Shown here one piece after another: positions 17,029-26,761 of a stretch of DNA of 37,288 nucleotides (the first letter of the stretch is position 1; every line of letters starts with the position of its first letter). Source of the DNA: Candidatus Omnitrophota bacterium (GTDB lineage: Bacteria; Hinthialibacterota; Hinthialibacteria; Hinthialibacterales; JAKPRU01); assembly GCA_029570205.1 (NCBI GenBank), contig JAKQSI010000055.1, positions 1-37,288 of the forward strand, given 5' to 3'. The position numbers and the translations under genes are program-made. The notes under the pieces are model-generated. The model made no database searches, had not been told where the DNA came from, and worked only from the letters and a program-made list of their open reading frames with translations.

Positions 17029-20000
17029 TCAGAAGTCAAACGGATCATCGTTTTTCTTTCGATTGTTCGACTCGCCGTTTCCATTCGAGCCACCGAAAGA
17101 ATAAGTCGAGGAACCGGGGGAGGAAGTCTCCTCCAGATCTTCCGATGTCCGGCTTGAGTACGCATCCAGCGGGCCGGCTGTTTCGGGAATCACCGGGCGA
17201 CGGGAACCACGTCTGCGCAGCAATGTAATCAACAGGAACAGGAAGATCACTCCGATCACGCCACCGACAATACCGAGAGTCAGCGGGGTGTATCGTTTCA
17301 AAATTGTGAGATTCACCATGGCAGGTGTCGGGTCGAAATTTCCGGCCGGGTCTACAGCGCGTACCGTTGCGATATACCCCCAGGAATAAAAGGATAGCGG
17401 TTTGGTGACAATCCAGTCTTTTCCGGCGGGCAGGGGGGCATCTTGCCAGCGCTCATCCCCCAGATGGTATTGGAAAAACCGGATCGGTTTAGGTTGACCG
17501 CCCTCTTCAATCGGCGGATCGGTTCCTTCGAGGGTCACAATCGGGTATCCCCCGGATTCACTCCAGCGATACTCAAACACCGCTCTCGTTTCCGGAGGTG
17601 TTCGGTCTACCGTGAAAACAGCGGTTTCCTCCGGGGTTTTGTTTCCGGCAGGGTCTACCGCCCAGATTGTGATGGTATGTTTTCCTTCTTCGAGATTTTT
17701 CAGAACAGTTTTACCCTCTGTCCCGTGGGCTTGCGGCGCTCCGTCATCGATCTTGGAGAAGAAATTGAATGCCACTCGTGCGCCCGTATCATCCAGTCCC
17801 TCCCAGGAAACAGGGATATCCTCCAGGTTGGTATAATCGGGCGGCCGTTGCACAAACCGAGCCTCCAGCCCCACTTTAACAATCACTTTGATCTCGTCCG
17901 GTGTCGCATCGATGTTTTCCCGGCCATCCCTGGCGCGCACGCGGAGAGTATGCTCCCCATTGGCGAGATTGGTAAACTCGTAAGTGCGTTCGGAGAAAAA
18001 TGCGGACCACTCTCCATTGTCCAGCTGGACCGAGTATTGAAGTTCTTCCGGTTTCTGTGTGTTGTCTTTTCCGGTGAATTCAATGGAGTAACTGCGTTTG
18101 TTGATCGTTGGCGGAGCATCCGGCTTATTCAGAATCTGCGTATCCGGCGCAGCCTGGAACGTATTGAACTTGAATTCGGACGGCGGTTCCTGGATGTTCC
18201 CGGCCACATCCATTGCGCGGATTCGGAACGTATACTCGCCGTCAGGAGGAGTCTCGATAACCACGAAGGGTTCTTTTGCAAAGGGAGACCAGGGATTCTG
18301 GTTAATCGTGTGAGAATAGGTCAGTTGCGCATTCTCGGAAATGTTGTCGTTCGCCGTCCAGGTAAACCGAATCTGGGGTTCTTTCACGTTGGGATCCGCA
18401 GGCGCGGTGATTTGAGTTGTGGGTCGGACACTGTCGGTCCGCATGTAGGAAATCCAGCTGTTCTCCGATTCTCCGGCGCTCCAAACAATATGATAGACAT
18501 CCCCGGAGACAGCCAGCCTGGGAGTCGTGCGGATGTAATAGGGAACGGTGAGGCTTTTGGTTTGCCCGTCCAGCTGTTCTCGGAAGTTGATCGAGACAGC
18601 CTGATAGGGCGCGCGAGGCGACCACACTGCGCGGCGTCCCCCCGGCGTTGAGACCACGTCGATTACCATTCGGGAATCGAATTCTTGCGTCCCGCCGAAA
18701 TGCTCGGCCCAAGTTTGCCCCTGGTCGGCGCTGATGGATGTTTGGATCTCGGTATCCTTGTTCAGCGTCAGGAAAATCTGCCCGTTCTCCGGCCCATAGA
18801 CCTGAAAAATACTGGGCATTTGAGCGGCGAACAATTCTTTGATCCGACGCGGCGGTGTGAAAGTATTATCCGCTTTGTTATAGAAACTGGAAATGACGGT
18901 GACATGCACATTCAAACCGGACTGCTGGGTGCCCCCGAGTTCAATCTTTCCGAATCCCGCCTGGATGCTGTCGGGGGACCAATCGGTCCGCTCGTTCAGG
19001 TTGACCGAACCCAGCGTAGTCTCCAGGGGGATCTCCTGCCAGACAAGCAAAGCGCTGTTGTCCAGGGAAAGCACACGCGGGGACAGGCAATGATTGGGAC
19101 TTTGCGCCACCTGTTTTGGGGGTGTCCAGGTCTTTCCGTCATCTGCGCTTCGAGAAGCAAATATCTGTCTTGCCCGTGTCTGGTTGATTTCCACAATGGA
19201 CGACCAGACAACAAGCGCCTCATCCTTCACAATGGCAACCGCAGGGGAGAAGTTAACCGGCAGATTCCCGCTCAGGACCACCGGCTCGGCCCAGTTCTTG
19301 CCCCCGTCGCGTGAAATAAGCATTTTCAACGCCTCTTCCGCGTAGGCCACAAACACCAGATCCCCCTTTGCCGCGACAGCCGGGTAGTACCATTGAATTG
19401 TGGGCGAAGTCACCAGGCGGCGCTCTTCGGACCACCCCTTCTCCAATCCCCGAATGGTTGTTGTCAGTGGCAGGGAAGAATCGGCTTTTGCCGCCTCCTG
19501 ACTTTCCAAAGCCGCGTCTGTTTTGGGTGCTTGAATCCTCGGCGCCCCTGTCTTGAACGCAATCGGATAGGGAACGGCAGGTTGGCCGAGAGTATTTTGA
19601 AAGTTCTGAAATTTGTCGCTATTGACACTGACCCAATACTCCCGGTTCGGTTTTAAAGCGACCGGAAGGACGCAGGTCCGCGCGTCAAGCCAACGTGCCC
19701 GCTTTTTCGGATCTCCCGGATAAGTCGGACCACCACCAACCCAGGAAAACAGATTTCGGTTCATATCCTGGTCGAAGACAACACGTATTTCTTTCAGCTC
19801 CGGATCGACATCCGTCGCGCCGTTGTCCGGTATGGCCTGGATGACCTTGGGAGGCGGTGTTTTGAAATCCCCGGTTTTAAATTCAATCGGATACGGTTCA
19901 GCCGGTTCGCCGTTTGTATTCTGAAAACCCTTAAAGCGTTCGCTGTTGATGCTCAATTTGTATTCCCGGTTGGGGCCGAGTTGGATGGGTATCAGGCAGG

Positions 20001-20322
20001 TCCGGGCGTCCTGCCATTTCGGCATCTTGCCCTGTGCGCCCGGGAAAGTCGGTCCTGTACCCACAACCGAAACTCCACGCGGGTTCATATCCTGGTCAAA
20101 AACAATCCGCATCTCTTTGAGTGTCGGATCGACATCGGTCGCGCCATTGTCCGGAGTGGCCTCGATCACCTTCGGAGGAGCGGCTGTTACAAGACCGGCG
20201 CAGGTTAATACCGCCGCCAGAGCAAGCAGTAACCGAAAAAAATTGCCCTTGCGGACTCCTCCCGGTTCTTGGGATGGAAAGTACACTCTGCGGCGCAAGA
20301 AAGACATTGTGTTCGTATTCAT
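17029..20322 (-). CDS. Large membrane-anchored exoprotein: SbsA-Ig x2, Asp-box propeller, Ig-like domains
   Basis: This 1097-residue protein starts with a basic segment and a signal sequence (FFRLLLALAAVLTCAGLVTAA). Two repeats of about 115 residues follow (each beginning PPKVIEATPDNGATDVDP or close to it), matching SbsA-type Ig-like (Big_5) domains. Next comes a sialidase-like propeller with Asp boxes SRDGGKNW, SADDGKTW and SADQGQTW (about 330-530). Three or four Ig-like, Y_Y_Y-like domains (about 640-1005; for example ANGEHTLRVRARDGRENID) lead to one transmembrane helix near 1010-1035 and a short, Ser-rich cytoplasmic tail. It is therefore exposed outside the inner membrane, perhaps binding glycans. 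No sialidase catalytic set is visible. It lies between holA and the glycosyltransferase on the same strand. The start lacks a strong SD. Confidence 0.85.
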   Translation of the reverse strand: MNTNTMSFLRRRVYFPSQEPGGVRKGNFFRLLLALAAVLTCAGLVTAAPPKVIEATPDNGATDVDPTLKEMRIVFDQDMNPRGVSVVGTGPTFPGAQGKMPKWQDARTCLIPIQLGPNREYKLSINSERFKGFQNTNGEPAEPYPIEFKTGDFKTPPPKVIQAIPDNGATDVDPELKEIRVVFDQDMNRNLFSWVGGGPTYPGDPKKRARWLDARTCVLPVALKPNREYWVSVNSDKFQNFQNTLGQPAVPYPIAFKTGAPRIQAPKTDAALESQEAAKADSSLPLTTTIRGLEKGWSEERRLVTSPTIQWYYPAVAAKGDLVFVAYAEEALKMLISRDGGKNWAEPVVLSGNLPVNFSPAVAIVKDEALVVWSSIVEINQTRARQIFASRSADDGKTWTPPKQVAQSPNHCLSPRVLSLDNSALLVWQEIPLETTLGSVNLNERTDWSPDSIQAGFGKIELGGTQQSGLNVHVTVISSFYNKADNTFTPPRRIKELFAAQMPSIFQVYGPENGQIFLTLNKDTEIQTSISADQGQTWAEHFGGTQEFDSRMVIDVVSTPGGRRAVWSPRAPYQAVSINFREQLDGQTKSLTVPYYIRTTPRLAVSGDVYHIVWSAGESENSWISYMRTDSVRPTTQITAPADPNVKEPQIRFTWTANDNISENAQLTYSHTINQNPWSPFAKEPFVVIETPPDGEYTFRIRAMDVAGNIQEPPSEFKFNTFQAAPDTQILNKPDAPPTINKRSYSIEFTGKDNTQKPEELQYSVQLDNGEWSAFFSERTYEFTNLANGEHTLRVRARDGRENIDATPDEIKVIVKVGLEARFVQRPPDYTNLEDIPVSWEGLDDTGARVAFNFFSKIDDGAPQAHGTEGKTVLKNLEEGKHTITIWAVDPAGNKTPEETAVFTVDRTPPETRAVFEYRWSESGGYPIVTLEGTDPPIEEGGQPKPIRFFQYHLGDERWQDAPLPAGKDWIVTKPLSFYSWGYIATVRAVDPAGNFDPTPAMVNLTILKRYTPLTLGIVGGVIGVIFLFLLITLLRRRGSRRPVIPETAGPLDAYSSRTSEDLEETSSPGSSTYSFGGSNGNGESNNRKKNDDPFDF

Positions 20323-20432
20323 TCAGGGTCTCTCTCTGAATCTGAGATTGTGGGGATCAATCAGCGCGGTATTTGCTGCGTTCCGTTACTCTGAGTTTAT
20401 CCAAACATCGTACCACTGTCTGCCGGATATCC

Positions 20433-21425
20433 CTAGGATGATGCAGACAGTTCCACGACCAGGCGTTCGAGAGCCGTTTCGGGTGCGCCGGCGCTGCTTT
20501 TCAGCATTTCGTCCGTAGCGCGGATTCGGGCCAATCCCCGCTCCAGGTTTGCCAGGCTGAACCCGGATGCCTGCTGAATGGTCGCCTGCAGCGGATAGCC
20601 TTCCAGCCCGGTTGCTTCCGACCACTTGTTGCGCGGAATGCCTTCCGCTTCGGCTGTGCGCACTGCCCACATTTGTCGAAACAGTCGCGCCAGCATTCCC
20701 AATACAAGCGCCGGCTCGACTCCCTGCTCGAAGATTCTCCGCAGGTTCATCAGGGCTGTTGCCGGGTCTTTCGCCGCCACATTGCGCGTAATGGTCCATA
20801 CATCCTCTTCCGGGTCCGTCGCCAGCAGAGACCGACAGGTCGGCAGATCCACCCGTCCTTTCGGTCCTGCGTAGAGAATGACCTTATCCAACTCGGAGAG
20901 CGCCTCCAAACCGCGCGTGCCCACACGCTCCAGCAGCAGGTTTAGCGCATCCGCGTCGAGACGCACTTCCGCTTCTTTCAGACGCTGAACCACCATGGCC
21001 CTCACCTCCGACGGCGCCGGAGGTTTCAGTTCAACGTTCGGAACCTTGTCCATAATTTCTTTGAGGGCTTTTTTGGGGGATTTCTTCGATCCCAGAATCA
21101 AGACCAGGACGCAGTCTTTCGCAGGCTTCTTGATATACGACAGCGCTGCCTCCAGATCCTCCACCCTGGCTTTCTCAAACTGGTGCAGAACAACAACTCT
21201 GCGTGGGGTAAACAGCGAGGAGGCGGCGGCATCCTCGAGGGCATTTGCCGTCTCGCTCTGGCCCGCATCGTATTCGCGCCGCTCGCAATTATTTTCTCCA
21301 CCCAAACGTTTCACCAACTGATCCAGCGTCTGTCGTATGCGGAACGAATCGGTTCCGATACAGAGCAGAACAGGAGACAGGGGCAGAGAATCTTTCTTGC
21401 TTGGGGTTGAACGAACCGGAGGCAT
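20433..21425 (-). CDS. holA: DNA polymerase III delta subunit
   Basis: This 330-residue protein has the HolA layout: an N-terminal nucleotide-binding-like fold (VLLCIGTDSFRIRQTLDQLV), the VVVLHQFEK strand, VLVLILGSKKSPKKALKE, then a C-terminal helical domain (ALMNLRRIFEQGVEPALVLGMLARLFRQMW) typical of delta. It loads the beta clamp with the gamma/tau complex during replication. Length fits the family (about 340). It begins 6 bp after lptE, a neighbourhood common in Gram-negative bacteria. The SD is weak, consistent with coupling to lptE. Confidence 0.9.
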   Translation of the reverse strand: MPPVRSTPSKKDSLPLSPVLLCIGTDSFRIRQTLDQLVKRLGGENNCERREYDAGQSETANALEDAAASSLFTPRRVVVLHQFEKARVEDLEAALSYIKKPAKDCVLVLILGSKKSPKKALKEIMDKVPNVELKPPAPSEVRAMVVQRLKEAEVRLDADALNLLLERVGTRGLEALSELDKVILYAGPKGRVDLPTCRSLLATDPEEDVWTITRNVAAKDPATALMNLRRIFEQGVEPALVLGMLARLFRQMWAVRTAEAEGIPRNKWSEATGLEGYPLQATIQQASGFSLANLERGLARIRATDEMLKSSAGAPETALERLVVELSASS

Positions 21426-21431
21426 CGTGAA

Positions 21432-21920
21432 TCACCAGCCATCCAGGAAACGACTGATGATCTGATCCGCCAGAACGCTGCCGATATCCCGTTGTCGTTC
21501 GATGGTGGGTTCGTTTGTCAACAGAAACGGTCCGCGTGTTTGGAATTCTGTTTCCTCCATCACAATCCGCCCGTCATCCGCATCCACCATCCGCGCTCGA
21601 AGAACGAGGGTCATGTCATAGCCGACCGCGCGATCCAGGTCCGTGAAACTCAGCGGCTCGATCTCTACGGAGGTGATTCGACCCTCCAGCACGACATCCG
21701 CGTGCGACCGGTCCGTCACCCGCAGTCGTCGATCCCGCAGAAAACTCTGGATAACAGACGCTGTGATCGTCTCTTCCAGGCCCGGTTCCATGGTCTCATT
21801 TTTGAATACCGGTATGGCAATGGAACCGTACTCCTCACCCAGAACAGTCTCATGGGTCGTGCTGCACGAGACTGCTGTCAACACGATGAAGACAACCACT
21901 CCGGACAAATATCGGTTCAT
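21432..21920 (-). CDS. lptE: LptE-like LPS-assembly lipoprotein
   Basis: This 162-residue protein has a lipoprotein signal (VFIVLTAVSC, acylated Cys near residue 19) and the LptE family pattern: SIAIPVFKNETMEPGLEETITASVIQSFLRD, then ADVVLEGRITSVEIEPLSFTD, then a VLADQIISRFLDGW end. LptE plugs the LptD barrel and helps insert LPS in the outer membrane, so its presence supports an LPS-bearing envelope. It is directly upstream of holA, as in many Gram-negatives. Other members of this domain family exist, so the symbol is a homology-based guess. AAGGGG lies about 11 nt before the ATG, slightly far. Confidence 0.8.
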   Translation of the reverse strand: MNRYLSGVVVFIVLTAVSCSTTHETVLGEEYGSIAIPVFKNETMEPGLEETITASVIQSFLRDRRLRVTDRSHADVVLEGRITSVEIEPLSFTDLDRAVGYDMTLVLRARMVDADDGRIVMEETEFQTRGPFLLTNEPTIERQRDIGSVLADQIISRFLDGW

Positions 21921-21997
21921 AGATCAAAGCGCCCCTTCTCTGAGAGTCGGGCAAGAATAAGCGAATTTGAACGCAACGGCAAGCCGGCTGAGCCGGA

Positions 21998-23212
21998 TTA
22001 ACCTTTTTTCTCTCGTTCCACCAGGGCACGGATTTTCTGGGGTAACCCGAACAGATTGATAAACCCTTCGGCGTCCGCCTGATTATACACGGCATCTTCC
22101 TCAAAAGTCGCAAAGTCCTTACGGAACAGAGAGTTCGGCGATTTCCGACCCGCCACGATAATGTTTCCTTTGTACAGTTTCAGCCTGACCGTGCCGCTCA
22201 CCAGGCGTTCCGTACGCTCCAGGAACGCATCCAGCGATTCCTTAAGGGGGCTGAACCACTGCCCGTTATAGACCAACTCGGCATATCGTTCGGCCAGTAT
22301 CAGGCGGGCATGAAGGGTATCCCGATCTACAACCAGAGAGACCAGCTCGCGATGTGCCGCATAAAGCACGGTGGCGGCAGGACTTTCATAAACCCCACGC
22401 GACTTCATCCCTACCAGTCGATTCTCCACAAGGTCCACTCGACCGACCCCGTTCTCTCCGGCTATTCGGTTCAGTTCAGTGACCAGATCCACCGGCCCCA
22501 TTCGTTGGCCGTTGAGAGCCACCGGCACCCCCGCCTCGAAATCCAGTGTGACCAGAGTGGGCGTATCCGGGGCGTCCTGGGGATCCTTTGTGAGAATAAA
22601 CATATCCTTTGGCGGTTCGTTCCAGGGATCTTCCAGAATGCCGCCCTCAAATGAAAGATGCCACATATTTCGATCCATCGAATACGGTTTTTCGGCGGTC
22701 ACTGGGACCGGGATATTGTACTTTTTAGCGTATGCGATGGCATCCTGACGGGAGCGAATCTCCCATTCGCGCCAGGGGGCGACAATTTTCATCTCCGGCG
22801 CAAGGGCTTTGTACGTCAGTTCAAACCGCACCTGATCGTTTCCTTTTCCCGTTGCTCCATGGGAAAGCGCGTCCGCTCCCTCTTTTCTGGCGATCTCCAC
22901 CTGCTTCTTGGCGATCAGCGGACGGGCCAGCGAGGTTGCCAGAAGGTACTTCCGCTCGTAGACAGCATCCGCCTGCATAACAGGGAACGCATACTCGCGC
23001 AGAAACTCCTCCCGCAAATCCTCAATGTAAATCTTCGATGCCCCCGAATCGATGGCCTTCTTGTTTAACGGCTCCAGCTCTTCCCCCTGCCCCAGATCCG
23101 CCGCAAACGCGATCACCTCACAATGGTAATTCTCCACCAGCCAGCGAATAATAACCGAAGTGTCCAAACCGCCGGAATACGCCAAAACAATCTTCTGAAT
23201 ACCTTTTTTCAC
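21998..23212 (-). CDS. argG: Argininosuccinate synthase
   Basis: This 404-residue cytoplasmic enzyme joins citrulline and aspartate with ATP to form argininosuccinate in arginine synthesis. The N-type ATP pyrophosphatase P-loop is AYSGGLDTS at 11-19; other family blocks are [21 protein letters not shown] and [15 protein letters not shown]. Length is typical. The start is GTG with GAGAGG about 8 nt before it. It is 77 bp upstream of lptE on the same strand. No other arginine gene is in the window. Confidence 0.97.
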   Translation of the reverse strand: MKKGIQKIVLAYSGGLDTSVIIRWLVENYHCEVIAFAADLGQGEELEPLNKKAIDSGASKIYIEDLREEFLREYAFPVMQADAVYERKYLLATSLARPLIAKKQVEIARKEGADALSHGATGKGNDQVRFELTYKALAPEMKIVAPWREWEIRSRQDAIAYAKKYNIPVPVTAEKPYSMDRNMWHLSFEGGILEDPWNEPPKDMFILTKDPQDAPDTPTLVTLDFEAGVPVALNGQRMGPVDLVTELNRIAGENGVGRVDLVENRLVGMKSRGVYESPAATVLYAAHRELVSLVVDRDTLHARLILAERYAELVYNGQWFSPLKESLDAFLERTERLVSGTVRLKLYKGNIIVAGRKSPNSLFRKDFATFEEDAVYNQADAEGFINLFGLPQKIRALVEREKKG

Positions 23213-23657
23213 TATGGGGTCCTCTCAAGTGGGTTCGGCTGCACAACGCTTGAATCGAAATATCCTATACAACCCGGGCGGGAAACGAGAGACTTCCCGC
23301 ACTTGATACGGAAATGCGAATCGTAACACCCAACAACCGAAAAGGGCCTCCACAAGAACCGCAAATTTTTCGTTTATGTGGAATTGTAAATTGATTTGAA
23401 TTGGTGTACTCTACGAGCGGTTTAGTATCTGTATTCACAGGATTTGTGCCTGCGCCGTGAGGGTGAGAAGAGCAATAGTGAGGCTCTCTGACAAATGACG
23501 AATCCGCCGATTGGTCTGCGAAATCCGGGACTTTCGGATTCGATAAGAATTGGGGTCTTCTCCATGATTCACTGTAGTCCCGATACGATCGGAGAGTCTG
23601 AACGATCGTGATATCCTCTTTCCCGCGAAATATGGAATGACCATGGGAATATAAGAG
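23213..23657. other. 445-bp divergent intergenic region
   Basis: The region separates argG (minus) from the unknown gene at 23658 (plus). It holds a perfect 7-bp hairpin (GCGGGAA/TTCCCGC, 23278-23300) in the argG leader and an A+T-rich stretch near 23365-23410 where promoters for either side could lie. I see no coding region, RNA gene or strong promoter pair. Confidence 0.5.
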
Positions 23658-24545
23658 ATGAAGAAAAAACGCGGCGCTGTACGAAAAATGGATGTCTCGG
23701 AGGCACAGCGCGTTGTGCGGATGCACGAAGCCGCTCGTGAACTCGAGGAGGCCAAACGCGATGTGGCCATTCGAATGGAAGCCGGCCTGACAACGGAACC
23801 GACAGGAACCGCGGACACCGAAATCGGCAGTATCATCGCTGCCGGCATGACCCCCCAACAGGCCGCAGCAGAAATCCGGAGAATCTTTGACGACTTTATG
23901 AACGCTTTGGCGGAGTATGTTTTTCACCCGGCTCATCGAAAACGGTTCTTTCCAGACCGGAAAGCCGGCTATCTCGTGGGCCTGTTGAAAGGCGCCGGGT
24001 ATACAATGCAGGCCGCAGCGGCCATGGACATTTTCAAAGATCGTGTCAAGCAAAAACAGGGCGGAAAAATGCCGACCATTACCGAAAAAACCGGATTGTT
24101 TGGCAAAACCACCAGCCGGCCCATGAAATTGGGGGAAATTGTCAACCGGTTCGAGGTAGAGGAACATCTACCTCCTGAAGATCTTCCATCGCTGACAGGG
24201 TTTGTTGGAACACAGCGGGGATTGCTGGATTACGTTCGCGCCTCCCTCTTCGACGGGGAAGAAATCCGCGATCCGATCAAACGCAACCAGCGGAAACAAC
24301 TTACCGCCTTCCTCAAGGGAGCCAAACTCCTGGACCCCGCCACCGATGACCGTCAGGAAAAAGTGGTTATTGCCTGTCTGCTCACCCCCGATGCCTATCA
24401 ACCGAAATCCATGGACGACATCGAACGGATCCTCCGATTTCGGGGACTTCTCTCGAAAGGCACACAATATCTCCGACGGAGAGTCAAGGCGTTGGAGGCA
24501 GCACAGGCAGCCGAGAATACGACAAACCAGGACAATTCCCAGTAG
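23658..24545 (+). CDS. Protein of unknown function
   Basis: A 295-residue soluble protein I do not recognise. It begins with a basic stretch and a charged helix (VSEAQRVVRMHEAARELEEAKRDVAIRME), then a mostly helical body with no signal peptide or membrane segment. The segments ISTIIAAGMT-like (IGSIIAAGMTPQQAAAEIRRI) and RNQRKQLTAFLKGAKLLDPATDD are notable but not diagnostic, and no catalytic motif stands out. The RBS is weak (AAGAG directly before the ATG). The coding call is supported by length, clean codon use and lack of any better frame; large minus-strand frames here look like shadows. The radical SAM gene starts 254 bp further on the same strand. Confidence 0.7.
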   Translation: MKKKRGAVRKMDVSEAQRVVRMHEAARELEEAKRDVAIRMEAGLTTEPTGTADTEIGSIIAAGMTPQQAAAEIRRIFDDFMNALAEYVFHPAHRKRFFPDRKAGYLVGLLKGAGYTMQAAAAMDIFKDRVKQKQGGKMPTITEKTGLFGKTTSRPMKLGEIVNRFEVEEHLPPEDLPSLTGFVGTQRGLLDYVRASLFDGEEIRDPIKRNQRKQLTAFLKGAKLLDPATDDRQEKVVIACLLTPDAYQPKSMDDIERILRFRGLLSKGTQYLRRRVKALEAAQAAENTTNQDNSQ

Positions 24546-24777
24546 AATTTGGGTATCCGCTTCCACTTTCCGAAGGTTGAATTTTTCGCTCGGTCTGGTA
24601 TATTCGGCGTGGACCCGTGATGGTTGATTGACAGGGAGAAAAGGGGGATCGATATTCCGACGCCGTTCAGGCGTATTCGATTTGTCCTCCGCAACCGCGT
24701 TGATCGTCCGGTGTCTAACAAAGAAGTTGTATCCGACCCCACGGCGAGCACAAATGGGGGATTGCAAGGCTAAGAAA

Positions 24778-24789
24778 CCAATCGATTGG
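24778..24789. promoter_or_regulatory. 12-bp perfect palindrome just upstream of the radical SAM gene
   Basis: CCAATCGATTGG is a perfect palindrome 10 bp before the start codon at 24800. It could be an operator but no second copy or known factor supports this. Confidence 0.25.
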
Positions 24790-24799
24790 GGTATTTTCT

Positions 24800-26752
24800 A
24801 TGTATCATCAACATTCAACACCCTCGCGGACAGCGTTTCATTCCGATTCTGTCACCCCGGGGAAGTCTCAACCCGTGCTTCGGAATACATCCGTTCCCGG
24901 GAAAGTCCTTCTGGTATATCCGGAATCTCCACGCATGACCTATTGGAGCTTCAGTACGGCCCTGAAAATGATCGGGAAAAAGAGCGCTTTTCCGCCGCTC
25001 GGTCTGGCCACGGTCGCTGCTATACTGCCGGACTCCTGCGAATGTCGCCTCCTGGACCTGAATGTCGAACCGCTGACCGACCGGGACCTGGAATGGGCCG
25101 ATGTCGTGTTTCTTTCGGCCATGATTGTTCAGAAAGATTCCTTCGATGAAGTCCGCAAGCGGGCGAACCGGCTGGGAGTACCCGTGGTGGCCGGAGGACC
25201 CTATCCCTCAAGCGATTATCCGTCATTGGAGGGAATCGACCATTTTGTGATCGGTGAGGCGGAAGAGATCCTCCCCCGATTCTGGTCCGATTTCGTCCGG
25301 GGAAAAGCCAAACGCGCATACAGCCGACCGGTTACACAAAAAGAGGTCGATGCAATCCTCGCTTATTTCGGCGAGGATGCGGATGTGGAGTTGTCCAATG
25401 AGCGCCCGGATGTCAACCGGACCCCGATTCCTCGTTTTGATTTGCTCCGGATGGACGCATACCGGTGCATGGCCGTGCAAGCCTCACGGGGGTGCCCGGT
25501 CGGATGCGAGTTCTGTGATATCTGGCGTCGCTTCGGACGGAAACCACGATTCAAATCGCCCGAAAAATTCCTCGAAGAACTCGACACTCTGTACCGCCTG
25601 AACTGGCGTGGGGTGGTTTTTGTGGTCGATGATAATTTCATCGGCAACAGCAAACGGGCCAAAGAACTCCTGTGGGCAGTGCGCGACTGGCAAAAAAGCC
25701 ACGGATATCCTTTCCTGTTTTTCACCGAAGGCACCTTGACCATCGCCGATGATGATGAACTGCTCCAGGGGTTCCGAGACGCAGGGTTCGACATGGTGTT
25801 TGTGGGGATCGAAACACCTTCCAGGGAAAGCCTTCGCGAAACCCGCAAACACATCAACAATCTCGGCAGCATGGCCGAAAAAGTCGAGAAAATGCAGCGG
25901 GCCGGTCTGATGGTCACTTCCGGGTTCATTCTCGGATTCGACAACGATCCCGACAACATCGCCGATCTGATGATCGAATTCATCCAAAATCTTGGCATCC
26001 CGGTGGCTATGGTTGGATTGATGCAGGCTTTGCCGGAAACAGACCTGTATGACCGCCTGGAGTCCGAAGGACGGTTATTGGGCAAATCCACAGGAAACAA
26101 CACCCACTGCTTCCAGACAAACTTTCGGACCCGTCGGCCGATGGAACAGGTCTCCTCGGATTATCAGAGAATCCTTCAGGCAATCTACCCCTCTGATCTG
26201 AAAGCCTATTTTCAACGGTGTGCCGTACTGCGGGATCGCTGGCGTCTCCCCATAAGAACCTTTCGGGTTTCCTGGAGCGACATTCGGGCGTGCCTCTGCT
26301 TTCTTGGGGCCATTCCTTTCCGACCGTACCGGTGGAATGCCGTCAAATTCCTGCTGGAGACTCTCTGGCGAAAACCCAGTTTCCTGGTTGATGCCATCAG
26401 CCTGGGGATTCAAGGGCACCATTTTCGTCAGATCACCTTTTCTGCTTTTGAGGTGGACCGGCTGCAACGGTATTTCCTCGAGAAGCGTGTCGCCTTCTCA
26501 CGGACATTGAAGCAATATATGGACGGCACAGCTCAGTCGAAAGAGGCAATTCTGGCGGAGTTTCGGCGGTTCCGCGACGAGACGCTTCGAGACGCGCGAG
26601 GAAAGTTTGAGAAACTCCATAAGGATGTGCGGACAACTATCGGAAACGAATACGAACGGTTCGCGCTTGAAATCAATGACATGTATCAGCAGGCCGTTCA
26701 ACATCTTCTCCTGGGGGTTACCATGCCCCAACAGGATGAAATTCACGCCTGA
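24800..26752 (+). CDS. B12-binding radical SAM protein (DUF4070 type)
   Basis: This 650-residue protein has an N-terminal cobalamin-binding-like domain (about 35-150; KVLLVYPESPRMTYWSF, PPLGLATVAAIL, VVAGGPYPS), a radical SAM TIM barrel with the cluster motif Cys232, Cys236 and Cys239 (CPVGCEFC), the GFDMVFVGIETPSRESL strand, and a DUF4070-like C-terminal part (RILQAIYPSDLKAYFQRC). This layout is shared with HpnP-like hopanoid 2-methylases and related B12-dependent radical SAM enzymes; the substrate here cannot be told. An extra C-terminal region of about 110 charged, helical residues lies past the usual end. It is exported neither by signal nor by membrane helix. The start lacks a strong SD. 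Confidence 0.88.
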   Translation: MYHQHSTPSRTAFHSDSVTPGKSQPVLRNTSVPGKVLLVYPESPRMTYWSFSTALKMIGKKSAFPPLGLATVAAILPDSCECRLLDLNVEPLTDRDLEWADVVFLSAMIVQKDSFDEVRKRANRLGVPVVAGGPYPSSDYPSLEGIDHFVIGEAEEILPRFWSDFVRGKAKRAYSRPVTQKEVDAILAYFGEDADVELSNERPDVNRTPIPRFDLLRMDAYRCMAVQASRGCPVGCEFCDIWRRFGRKPRFKSPEKFLEELDTLYRLNWRGVVFVVDDNFIGNSKRAKELLWAVRDWQKSHGYPFLFFTEGTLTIADDDELLQGFRDAGFDMVFVGIETPSRESLRETRKHINNLGSMAEKVEKMQRAGLMVTSGFILGFDNDPDNIADLMIEFIQNLGIPVAMVGLMQALPETDLYDRLESEGRLLGKSTGNNTHCFQTNFRTRRPMEQVSSDYQRILQAIYPSDLKAYFQRCAVLRDRWRLPIRTFRVSWSDIRACLCFLGAIPFRPYRWNAVKFLLETLWRKPSFLVDAISLGIQGHHFRQITFSAFEVDRLQRYFLEKRVAFSRTLKQYMDGTAQSKEAILAEFRRFRDETLRDARGKFEKLHKDVRTTIGNEYERFALEINDMYQQAVQHLLLGVTMPQQDEIHA

Positions 26753-26761
26753 TCGGTTCCG

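Noticed and set aside
23365-23410. Promoter for the unknown gene at 23658 (TTGTAA with TACTCT)
   Set aside because: Only 4 of 6 and 3 of 6 consensus matches, about 240 bp from the start; too weak.
23265-24167. 300-residue minus-strand frame over the unknown gene at 23658
   Set aside because: It has shadow-type composition and no RBS or domain; the plus-strand frame has better codon use and length.
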